64,000 bases of DNA from Paraspadella gotoi (lineage: Eukaryota; Chaetognatha). Below are positions 53,900 to 64,000 of this stretch, in pieces; the stretch's first letter is position 1; every line of letters begins with the position of its first letter. Under the pieces are notes generated by a model, which did no database searches, was not told the DNA's origin, and saw only the letters and a list, made by a program, of their open reading frames with translations. The position numbers and the translations under genes are program-made. The stretch is taken from NCBI GenBank assembly GCA_051294375.1, contig CM119263.1:17404171-17468170 (forward strand). Reading direction: 5' to 3'.

Positions 53900-56800
53900 A
53901 GAGGAAGAGGAGTTCGTTTGCTGGTTGTATTGCTAACATGTGATAACTCGGAAGATTACATCTCAAGTTAGGATATCAAGGGTATTGCGAGAGAGAGATG
54001 AGGTGAGGAAGAATCAGGGCTTCGTGACGGATTTGTAAAAGTATAAACACAGAGAGTTAGAGCGCACAGCGAGAGGAGAAGAGGAGTGAGAGAAGAGAGA
54101 GGGGACATATAGCACGACAGAAAGTAGAAAGAGGAGAGGATACAAGAAATAGTGTGGTTGGTTGTTATAGTGAGAGTGAAAACGAGGGCGAGGACAAGGC
54201 ACATGAGAGAAGAAAAGGACGTTTGATGGATAAGTGTATTAAGTAAATGGAGAAGAGGAGTGAGAGGGAGAAAATGAGAGAGGCGCGAGATATAACGAGA
54301 GAGAAGATTTCATTTGCATGGCACATTGCGAGCAAGAAAAATTAGTGGATAAATGCGGCGCTTATTAACAAAGAGAGAATATATAAATCTTGACAGGATA
54401 GATAAGTTGTGAAGTATATGAGCATCAAGATAAAAACGTTGACGTGGAAGTTTAGGACCGTTAAAAATATATTTTTATGTATATGGTTGCTACTGTAAAC
54501 GAGATAATTCCTCGGGTTTTTGTGTAGCGAGCTCTCTTTAGATCTTTATTGGACTATAAATATATTTTTATCTCTTTTTTAGCATCTGGAGAAACAGGAA
54601 AGCGTGCTCTTTTAAGAACTCTAGTGTGTTCTCGTCTTTCAGATATAGTTTTGATGAATATCTCTTTGGAAATGCGTCTTGCTCGAGACCAAGTTCGTGT
54701 TATTTTAAACGCGTATCGTTTATGTACGTGTATTGTTAACTTATAGATAAAAGGATTCTTGAAAGTGTTTCTCAGAAGAGTGTAAGATTATGTGGGTATA
54801 TATTCTTTTTGTCAAGCATTTGCGACAAAAACGTCTCTCTCTATGCGGAGTTGTGTTGCTTTAATGTGAAGTTTTTAATTTCGTCTTGTTGATGTGTACA
54901 GAGTGTCGGAAGAGAGAAGAGAAAAGGAGAGGTGCAGATTTTTCTTGTAGTATTTCCAAGTGCTAGAGCCAAGCGAACTTTATCTCTCCACTCACGTCGC
55001 TGATATATGCTGTATAGATCGCGCGCGGCAAACAAGAAACGAAAAGTGCTTCTTTATCAAGCTTAATGTGTGTGGTTTCATACAAATTCTGGAAAGCGAT
55101 TCTCGAAGCTTTGTTAAGTGCCTAAAAGTGGAGGAAAGGAGAAATCGTTGGTCTCCCCGATTCGTCGCTTAATTCGCACTTTTGTCTTTTGAGTTTTCTG
55201 GATTTATTTTTTCCATCAGGAAAGCGCAGAAACCGGCTTGGAGAGAGTGGTTTAGTTAGAGAAAGCTACATAAAATAGAATGAGAATATCGGTGCAGGAA
55301 ATTTGACTTTGTTGTTTTGATAAAAAGAATTATTGTAAGATAAACTGGTACATCTCAAACACACTCGAGATTTTAAGCAACCTCTTATCCGCTCGGTTAA
55401 ATATTAGTGAAGTATAAGTAAATGCTAATATAAGAGACGGGTTTAAGCGAATTATTTCGATATTTGTCCTGCTTAATATGTGTTCTTTGACACAAAATAA
55501 TGCCGTGTTTTCGCGGTTTTGGTACTTTTTTTTTGTGAAATATTTTCGTTTCTCTACTTTTTGTACACTGTGGCCGAGAGGACAAGTTAACAGTTTTATG
55601 ACATATATAGTGTATATTAAAGTTTAGTTTTTGTGTCTAATATCCTTCTCTCATAAGATATAAAGAAAGATTAATAGTTACGTTTACTACGCGTTTTATC
55701 CATTATCTCTCAGGAATTTGTTATTCCTCACGCTTTTTATTAAAACTTTATTTAACTTCTTAGAAAGAGAGGTCGAGCGAATCAATTCCTGCTCTCTCCC
55801 GCGGTCCGCTGCTTCCTTGTTTAGACTCTTTACCGATATATCGAAAACAAACGTTCGTGCCACGTTTTATTTCTTTTATACGTTTTCATTCCTCTACGTG
55901 TAATTTCTTATTTCTTCTTTTTTATCATGCGAAAAATTATAAATCCGTATTAGAAGGAACATTTAGACCCTCTGTTTTCTGCTTCATTTTTCAAATGTTT
56001 CATGTTATCCTTACAGAGAAAAAAGTCCTTTTCTGGTGTATTTAACCGTGTTTTTCGTATCTACTTGAAGTGACCGAGCAAGAGCTATAACTATAAACAT
56101 TAAAAGAGGAGAAAAATGAAAACCTGAGAAAGAAGATATATGGTATGTTTATCTTAGTCACACAAACTGACATATGGAGCTAGAAGAGATTCGGCGGATT
56201 AATATTCCTGTTATGATTGTGCTCAAGCCCAGATAATTTAATAACTGATCCTGCACACGCAGGAGCCATATGTTAACATGACCTAAATCTGTAGTGTACT
56301 GTTAATTTCGCAGAAGTAATGTGTAACCGATTTTAGTGTCCTCCTCTTTCTTTTTCTCTTCGGAGAAAATATTAGACTCGCTTACGTTCTCCCGGTGTCT
56401 CTTAGCTGAAAATTTTATGTGATTATTGACTCTCTTTTCTGTGGTGACTCGCATTTTGCCGTTGGCCAGTATCCTTTTACAAGCGATCGAATGCAGCCGG
56501 ATTCTCAACCGCGAAACTTTCCAGTTTTCATCTTTTTCTCAATATCCTTTTTTTTCCTTTTCCCAAATCCTGATTTCGTAGCTTTTTAGGCTTTCTCTTT
56601 CCTTTTCTGTTCTTTTCTTTTTCTTTCCTTTTGCTTTCTTTCTTTCTTTCTTTTCTTTACTTCTTTTCTTTCTTTCTTTCTTTTCTTCTTCTTTCTTTCT
56701 TTCTTTCTTTCTTTCTTCTTTCTTTTTCTTTCTTTTCTTTATTCGGGAAAAAGCGTATTCTTCTCGTTTGTTTTTTACTCCACCGTTGTAGTTAGTCTCT

Positions 56801-57560
56801 TCATTCTCGGTACCAGAATTCATCTGTGCCCCTCCTGCGCGCTTGTAATTTTCATACGTTTTCCTCTAATCTTGATCTCTCCTCTCTGATCGCTTCTTTA
56901 GACTTTCTAGACGTAATTAGCAGCCTCGTCAAATCTCCTCATACTCAGGGTCCGTTTTTTTTAGTATTTTTTACACTTTCGCGGATAACCACCAACATGC
57001 CTCTCACACCCTCCTCTCGCGCCGGCTCCTCTCTCTCTTTACTCCTAAGAATTTTTATTTTTTTTTTACATTGAAAAGAAAATTGTTTTCTGAGTTATCT
57101 CTTAAATTTTTGTATATTTTATTTTTTTTTAAGAGTTCATATTTCTTCTTCCTACAGAAAGAAAAAAGTCGTTTGTCTTGTGCCTCGCTAGTTAAGTTTT
57201 AATCCACTAATCCTCATTGAGGAGGACGAGAGGAAATCTTCTTTCATGTGTGAAAAGCTTAGCCAGTGTTCAGAGAAATAAATTTTAATTTGAGGAATGT
57301 AAAAGAAATTGCCCCCAAACTGGAAAGAGAGAGAAGTGGAGACAACAAAAATAAAAGAGAGGAAATTTTGTTGTTGTTATTGAAAGAGAGAGAGAGAGGA
57401 AAGAGAGAGAGAGAGAAAAAGAAGCCATATAAGAAATTTTTTGTACATTGAAAAAATTATAATCCCTATTAACAAAATATATAGTTGAAAAAACTCAGAT
57501 AACGACTATGATATTTTTGACTTCCAAATAATCAATAATAATATCGCGTTATCGCGTTAT
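53900..57560 (+). other. Single-copy stretch, purine-rich at its start, of unknown nature
   Basis: 53990-54400 is rich in GAGAG/GTGAG words without being a clean microsatellite. 54400-56500 has mixed base composition with few homopolymers, unlike the AT-rich intergenic DNA around it. The longest frames are about 65 codons and none resembles a known domain. It could hold a long noncoding or UTR-type transcript; nothing proves it. Confidence 0.3.
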
Positions 57561-58940
57561 TTAGGTCATGTTCTTGACATTGGTTTACTTCGTTTTCTTC
57601 GCAACGGCCACGAAAATCCAGGTAAAGAGAAAAAAAGCGCGGAATAAAATGGTATAATAAAAGTTTTTAGAAAGGAAAAAAAAATAATCAGAGAGAGACA
57701 GAGAGAGAGAGAAATAAAAGAAAAACCGTATGGAGAAAGCGATGGCCTTTTTATTCGCGTATAATTGTTTAGTTCGTTTAGATTGATAGAATCATTTGTT
57801 TCGTTTGAATATCTGAATTTACTCTTCCCCGCGATCAGCTGTTGCGAGAGGCTAACGAAACGAGCGTGTTTCAGTTTTATCTTCACAATCTTTTACTCTC
57901 AATTCAAACACGTGTGTAAAAATGAAAAAGGAAAATACTTTTAAAATAATGTTTTTGTGCTATAAAAGCTGCCAATGTTTTATTCTCTATTCTGGAACCC
58001 AAATGAAGGTTAGTTTACATTGGATTTTATATTGAATTGTACTTAGGTTTATATATGTTACTTATAAGTTTAAGGTTTAAAGGTTATACTAATTAGCATG
58101 TCTATTTTTTGTAGTTTTAACTTGCCTCACACTTGCCTCTCCTTGAACACCACACCTCTCCTTCTTGCCTACCTGTCCTTCTACATTGCTATACCATGAA
58201 TATTTGTACCTGAGATTGGAAATTGTATTATCTCAAAATGTGGTTACTATTTCTGCTTTATTACATGGTTCTAAGAATACAAGGTTATAGTTAAGGTGTT
58301 TTACATTTTAGAACTGTTTGGTTTTCCAAAGATACTTATTTGAGAGCAGTTGAACACGGATTGAATTCAATAATTAATTAGGGCACGAATTAGGGCACTC
58401 TAGAAGAATAGAGATGAAACTTAGATTTGTTTATACTTGCGATAATCTCGGATTATCTAGGTCCGCGCGTTAAGAAGCGCTTCAGTTTTAAAACTTCAAC
58501 ATTTCTGAGTGCCAGTATGTGGCTTCAATTTTCCTGTGCCTCATTTAATTTACTTGGTTATTACCAAGCTTCGGTTTTATGATTAAGCTTTAAGCTTACT
58601 GATGTTGTTGCTTTATTGTTCTTCAACCCCAGTAGTCTCCACTATTACTACAACGAGGGTAAAAAATTAAAACGTGGGGATATATTAAAATCATTATTGA
58701 GGTCTTACTTTCATTTGAGATTGGCAATAAATAACAAAAATTTCGAATTAGACGTCGTGATTAATGGAGTTTTCGTCATGTGTTGAACTCGACCGAAATT
58801 GTAAAATTTGCTAAATTTGCTTCCTCTGTAAAAATCACGTATTGCATTTAATTTGTTTGAATATGTACTAAAAGAGTGATGCCGGAATGATTGAGAAGCC
58901 TTCATCAACACAAAAAAAATTTAATATTAAAAGATTTCTG
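57561..58940. other. No supported gene
   Basis: AT-rich. A 106-residue minus frame at 57566-57886 is Phe/Leu/Ser-rich without a signature. Confidence 0.4.
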
Positions 58941-58949
58941 TAATATTTA

Positions 58950-59170
58950 CTTTTTGGGTTGGGTCGGTCAGTCTGCATATCCGTCCGTGGTCTGTCCCCC
59001 TAAAATTTTTAAATGGCACATAACTCGGGTTAATATCAAATAAACTTAGTTCATATTTGGTGGGAGGTTTAAGTCACCATAAGACCTTTAAATGTTTCAT
59101 ATGCATCATACTTGAGTTACGTGATCACTTAATAAACTAAATCATTTTAATTGTTGGACATAAACTTTTT
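58950..59170 (+). repeat. Possible old interspersed-repeat fragment
   Basis: Begins GGGTCGGTCAGTCTGCATAT and CCGTCCGTGGTCTGTCCCCC, then ACATAACTCGGG. Similar order of words occurs at 51240-51305 (CCGTCTGTCTGTCC, CGTCCCCCTTAG, AATAACTCG), which suggests one repeat family. Confidence 0.4.
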
Positions 59171-59602
59171 TGTCAAATGTTGGATTGTAAAACAAACTTA
59201 TTTCGTTCGTGATTAATCAATAAAACCTTACTTATGATTATGATTAATTATCATTAATCATTGTTTGTTATCTTGTATTATCATTTTCTTCTCATACAGA
59301 TCACGTGATACAATAACTGATTAGACGGTAACGGTTTTTTTTTATTTATATCATATTTTTAAGTTTGTTTACTATAAGCCTTTCTAATGATTTATGAGAC
59401 TTTTTTCAAGTAAAGCAAATGTTTCTGTCCAATGAATTTATTATAGAGACAGCAAAAATCTTGATTTACTCTTATAAAATAATTCAGACAGAAGGGCCCT
59501 GAACGTATAAACATTTTTAAGTACAAAAATAAACAATTGGACCAATATCTTTTTCACGACAATAAAAATAAAAAAATGAAATTATTTGAAGTTCAACGAG
59601 TT

Positions 59603-59652
59603 TTATTATTAAGACATGTTTTGCCCTTTAATGTTAAAGCCGTCATCAGCTT
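59603..59652 (-). ncRNA. Possible decayed hammerhead-ribozyme core
   Basis: On the minus strand, CTGATGA (59649-59643) is followed by a stretch with self-complementary TTTAA/TTAAA arms, then GCAAAACATGTC. A hammerhead has CUGAUGA, stem II, GAAA and a GUC-type cleavage site. Here the second box is CAAAA, so activity is doubtful. The outer arms (TTAAG and CTTAAT) could pair in part. Penelope-like elements and retrozymes of animals carry such motifs. Confidence 0.3.
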
Positions 59653-59715
59653 AAAAAAAAAAAAAGAATTTAAATTTTGATAATGGAAATAAAATGAAAG
59701 GAAAACAAACAAGAA

Positions 59716-62700
59716 TTCTTCTCTATTATTTTCTTGTTTTCTTTTTCCTTTAGAAGATATGACTCTCGCTTCCGCGATGTTTTCCTTTCCTTCTCTTAGA
59801 CTTAGTTCCCCTTTTAAATTTAATTTTCGGTTTTTCTTTTGTCTAAAGTCTCCTTTCCTTTTTACTTCGCATCCTTCCTTTTTTTTCCTTTTTTCTTGTT
59901 TTTCACTTATCTTGCATCTTTCCATTTTTTTATTTTCCTTTTTTTGAAGTTTTTTCTTTCCTCTTTCTTATCCCTTTCTTCTTTTCGGTCTCTTACCGAA
60001 AAATTGATGAAATTCATCAAAGAAAGAAGCTTATCTTCTTTTCCATAGAGATATTCAATTTTCTCAAGGATTTTTTGCCGCCTAAAAATGGCGGCGCCAT
60101 GTTTTCGCGCGTATGGGAGCAGTGAACAGTTTATAACTTTTTGTGGCAGAGAAAAACTTTAAAAAAAAAATAAGGAAANNNNNNNNNNAAACATAAATCG
60201 TATATATTTTAATGTTCATTATTATGTTTCCGTTTTACGTTTCGCTTCAACTGTCGTCAGGCGACGGAGATTCGATGAGAATTTATTAACTCGAGCCCTA
60301 AATCGGCGCCGCTCGAACCGGCGATGGAACCGGCCTCGTTTTAACGGGAGTTTCAGCGTCGCTTCCGATCGCGAAATTGACGTCATTTCCGAGCGACGTT
60401 ATTTTTTAGGGGCGTAATTTTGAAGGGAGCGTCATTTATGAGGGTGTCACTGCGGCGGCGGAGGCGGCGGAGGCGGCATCGCTTCGCAGCTGCGTCTTCC
60501 TCGAATAGAAACTCATTTCCGTCCACAAAAAAAAAGAGCAACTAAAGTGTTTTACATATTTTGTTTTCAGTCGGATCTGCTTATCAGCAGATTCCGACTC
60601 TANNNNNNNNNNNNNNNNNNNNNNNNNCGCAAACCGTAGGGTCTTTCGCTAATTACTCTTGAGACACGGTAGCTGCCGCCCTCTTGAGCTCTGAGCAGCG
60701 AGCAAACAGATCCTTCATGTCAGGGAACTGGCGTTCGGAAATATTTTGGTTCGGATTTCCAGACGATAGAGATCTTAGAGATAAAATAAACATGAATGAT
60801 GAGATTGATATACTGTAATACTAATTTTTTACTCCCCTTTTACAATCTTATTATCAACATTTGTTGAATTTAACCTATTAGTTAAATTGGGGCAGCCTGG
60901 AATCTATTTAGATTTGAAAAGTTGTCTTTACGCACATCTGTCCTTTCTCGTTTATGCCATGACATTCTCTCCACGAGCCTTAAGACAAGGCCGCCGTCGG
61001 ACGCGACGACGACGACGACGACGATATGACGAACGACGACGATTTTCGCTTATTTGATTAAAAAAAAGAAGAAAGAAGGAAGCTGAGAAAAGCTGAAAAA
61101 AAGAAGCTAAAAATAGAAGAAAGAGATAAAGGGAACTTCCGTCGCCCATTTTGAAAATTCGGAAGGGAAATTTGTTCTGTACCGAGATCGACGCAAACGA
61201 ACCCAAAACAAGGAAATCGCTGGGAGGATTAATGTCTTCGGCGAATACGTTCAAATATTAAAAAAAAAAAACTTAATCTCAACACAAGCAAGACTCGAAC
61301 AGCCACGGGACAGCACTCGAAAGAAAGAAGAATACGAAGAAGAACACAAAAAAAAAACTTCACAACAAAAAGATGCGGATTCACATAAAGTAAGAAAAAA
61401 AAAAGGCCACGAAAACAAACCCACAACAAAGTCGAATCTAAAAAAAATAAATTATTCCTTGGATCTGGAAAATGATGTTTTGAATGTTTTGATTCTTCTC
61501 TCACCCTTCTCTGCCTGCAACCGAATAAAAAACAACAAAATAACGAGGTACTTGCGTAAAAAGAAAAAATAAAAGAAAATAATAACAAAAACTCTCGAAA
61601 TCCTCCAAATAGGAAAAGATGGAGTAGATCAACGCCCTGACCTTTTATTTTCATTTCATTCGTCGTTTATTTGAAGCGCGGGAAAAAAAAACAAGAGATT
61701 TTGTGGATGAGAATTTGATTGTTTTTTCGCTTTGTTCTAATTATCGATCGATCGGCAGTTAGATGATCGCTGCCCGCGCGCGCGCTAGAACTCGTCAGCC
61801 CCAGACCAAAAACCACGACGACGACGACAACCGACGACGCAAAAAAAACGTTATAAAGAGGAACAAGCTTCCGAATCTCCCGAAAGAAAGAACAGAAATA
61901 ACGAACGTGTACGAACAAAGTCGGCGCGAAAAAAATCGGGAGCAAACTTAGACGAGACTCGTTTGCCAACGAACTTCGCAAGAATGAGCAACCATCTGAA
62001 CGAGAGGCTCCTCCACTTAAACAGCAACGCAACCATCAACCCGATCAAACCCCATCAACCCCATCACCTCACCAAACAAACGCACCTCTCTCCCGTCGCT
62101 CTTCCTTCCTCAATCTCCCCCGCGCGCCGCTAGTTTCGAAGCAAATTCCGCGCCCACGACGGCCGATCGACGGCGCCCACGACGCCGCTTGGCCGATTGC
62201 GCGCCGCTTTGACGCCAACGTTCGGCGATACAAGACGCCCGAAGATTTTTTGGAAACGACCGCCGACGACGGACGACGGAAACGACGACGTTTCTGACGA
62301 GGTGACGACGAATTGACGAAGAAGCGGACGATGGAGACGACGAACGACGACGACGACGACGATGAGACGACGACGGGGTGCTGAAGTGGACCTCGTCGCC
62401 GATCTTCGACGATTTCTGGAATTCGACCAAAGGCGTCGCCTCTGTCGAGTAAGAAAGGAATCCTTTGTCGACGCTTTCGTCGTTCGTTTTCGTTGTCTCT
62501 TATGTATCTTACGTCTTTTCATTCGTCCGAATCGTCGTCAGCTTCTGTTCGTTCGTCGTCATTTCTCAAACTTGTCGTTCGTCGAGTTTCTTTAAACGGA
62601 ATGATATCTATCCGTTAATTCGCAAGGGCGTAAACCGTCGTAATTGACAATTTTTCGTATATTTTCTTAGCTGTAGGCCGTATTTTGTTGTCTGATTTTT

Positions 62701-63515
62701 AATGTTCGTCACCCACAACAAAGCGCGTTAGTTAGAGGTTCTGCGCAGGCCGAACACTCGATTGAGTTTACATTTCGCGTTTTTTCTTTCAAAAAAAAAA
62801 GAAAAAAAAAGAAAAAGAAAATCTCTTTTCGCGATTCGCATTCATGTGGTTTATTCTTCTTCTCTCTTCTTTTTTCCTTTCTGTTTTTTTTTTTTTTAAT
62901 TTACGTTTCCGTCGGAATTCTCGAATGAACGCACTCGTTCATTTACTCGCATTAGTGATTGCTTCATTCAATCTTTTAATACATTCATTTCGCTAGATTA
63001 TCATTTCAACTATTTCCTTTTTTTATTTTTCCATTCATTCCTTTTCTTACATACAACTTCTCATTTCGTTTGTTCCGTTCAACCCCGCATTCATCCATCA
63101 CAGAATAACACGTTCATAGATTCATTTTTGACTTTTTGTCTGGACATCAATGCGAATCTTTTTTAAAATTTCAAAAGAAAAAAAAAGAATTCTTTTAATT
63201 TCACTCGTTTTCTCCGTCATCGTCATTAGCGACCGCAACCATTGAATCAGAATTCGTAAGGCATATAATTATACCCTGCTATTCAATCCGTCATGGTGAC
63301 CTTAACGAAAAATTTATCACATAGGCCTGTCCGTGCGACTTTAGACACGAGACATATTAAAATCGTGTCAAAATCCTACTTTTCCTGCAACGGATTTGTC
63401 GTATCGATTGCGCTATCATTTCCAGACTCAGCCTTTCATGCGCACGTCCGGTTATTAATTCGATCAGCTCACTTCATTAATCTTTATATATACACACACA
63501 CACACCACACACACT

Positions 63516-63567
<52 letters not shown>

Positions 63568-64000
63568 TCTCTCTTCTCCTCTCTCTCTCTTTTTTGTTTT
63601 TTCGTTTTCGTCTCCCTCTCTGATCTTCCTATTTCTCAATCTTAATCCACATCGTTTGTTTCTGTGGGTTTTATTTCTATTAATTATTCACTTTCATTTC
63701 GGCCTTATTCTTCTCTTTGGATCTTTTCTCATTTTTCTTTCTTTCCTCTTCTAATCGAAATTTGTCACATGATTCCCGTAAATATCGGGCATTGCTTTCA
63801 CTGTCACAACATTCCCCTCACTTATAGTTATATTAACGGAATACAAAATATTTTAATAATCTCTCTCTCTCTCTCTTTCTCACTCGCTCTGTCTCTCCTT
63901 CTTATACCATAGGTTTGCCCTTTACTAACAAAGTCGTAATGTCGATTGCGGAACCGCAAATTTGGCAAAATGTAAACAATAACAATAAGATAAACATTAT
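59716..64000 (+). other. Patchwork of three duplicated segments joined by N gaps
   Basis: 59716-60178 equals 52395-52845; 60189-60602 equals 50716-51137; 60628-64000 equals 45260-48461. Orientation is kept but order is reversed. The joins are a 10-N and a 25-N gap. The copies are indel-rich, and the 46360 frame is destroyed in this version. Probably an assembly product. Confidence 0.85.
63512..63590. repeat. (CT)n microsatellite preceded by a short (CA)n
   Basis: ACACACACACACCACACACA at 63490-63512, then CT repeats; the counterpart is partly hidden in the gap at 47836-48014. Confidence 0.93.

Overview
This is eukaryotic, almost certainly invertebrate animal DNA. Coding exons are GC-rich and short, and are split by AT-rich introns with ordinary GT-AG borders. 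Intergenic space is full of (CT)n/(GA)n tracts plus (TAAA)n and (TTTC)n arrays. An EGF-type ligand closest to the Spitz class and an ionotropic receptor without an amino-terminal domain suggest an ecdysozoan, perhaps an arthropod. The species cannot be fixed from the sequence. No tRNA, rRNA or CRISPR array was seen.

Four genes can be assembled by matching exon phases by hand. (1) 1465-4747 (+) is a three-exon transmembrane EGF ligand of 538 residues. (2) 25237-28833 (+) is a seven-exon ionotropic-receptor-like glutamate receptor. Its exons A-D also occur at 22500-23995 as a second, partial copy. (3) 29165-32558 (-) is a six-exon secreted histidine-rich protein of 563 residues that I do not recognise; all five junctions agree in phase. 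(4) 42999-49739 (+) is a tentative Gly/Asn-rich gene, with a 657-base open exon rich in Thr, Asp and Ser/Pro motifs at 46360-47016 that may belong to it.

Much of the window is present more than once. Block A (1-5745, the EGF gene) recurs at 14013-19677 with many single-base indels. The EGF-to-receptor intergenic block B appears in alternating orientation (5748-8705 reverse, 8731-11353 forward, 11379-12540 reverse, 19680-22499 forward). The receptor block recurs (22032-24628 and 24766-27443). The right end (59716-64000) is a patchwork of 52395-52845, 50716-51137 and 45260-48461. The joins carry N-runs of exactly 25 or 10. This looks like long-read gap filling or uncollapsed haplotypes rather than true biology, so copy number should not be taken at face value. 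The likely real order is EGF ligand, about 3.8 kb of intergenic sequence, receptor, then the histidine-rich gene tail-to-tail with the receptor.

Mobile sequence includes an internally deleted Tc1-like element with intact inverted ends inside a receptor intron, a dispersed repeat of about 240 bases in introns of two genes, a 17-18 base minisatellite, and a possible decayed hammerhead-ribozyme core near 59.6 kb. From 50 to 60 kb and from 33 to 42 kb I see no convincing protein-coding gene.
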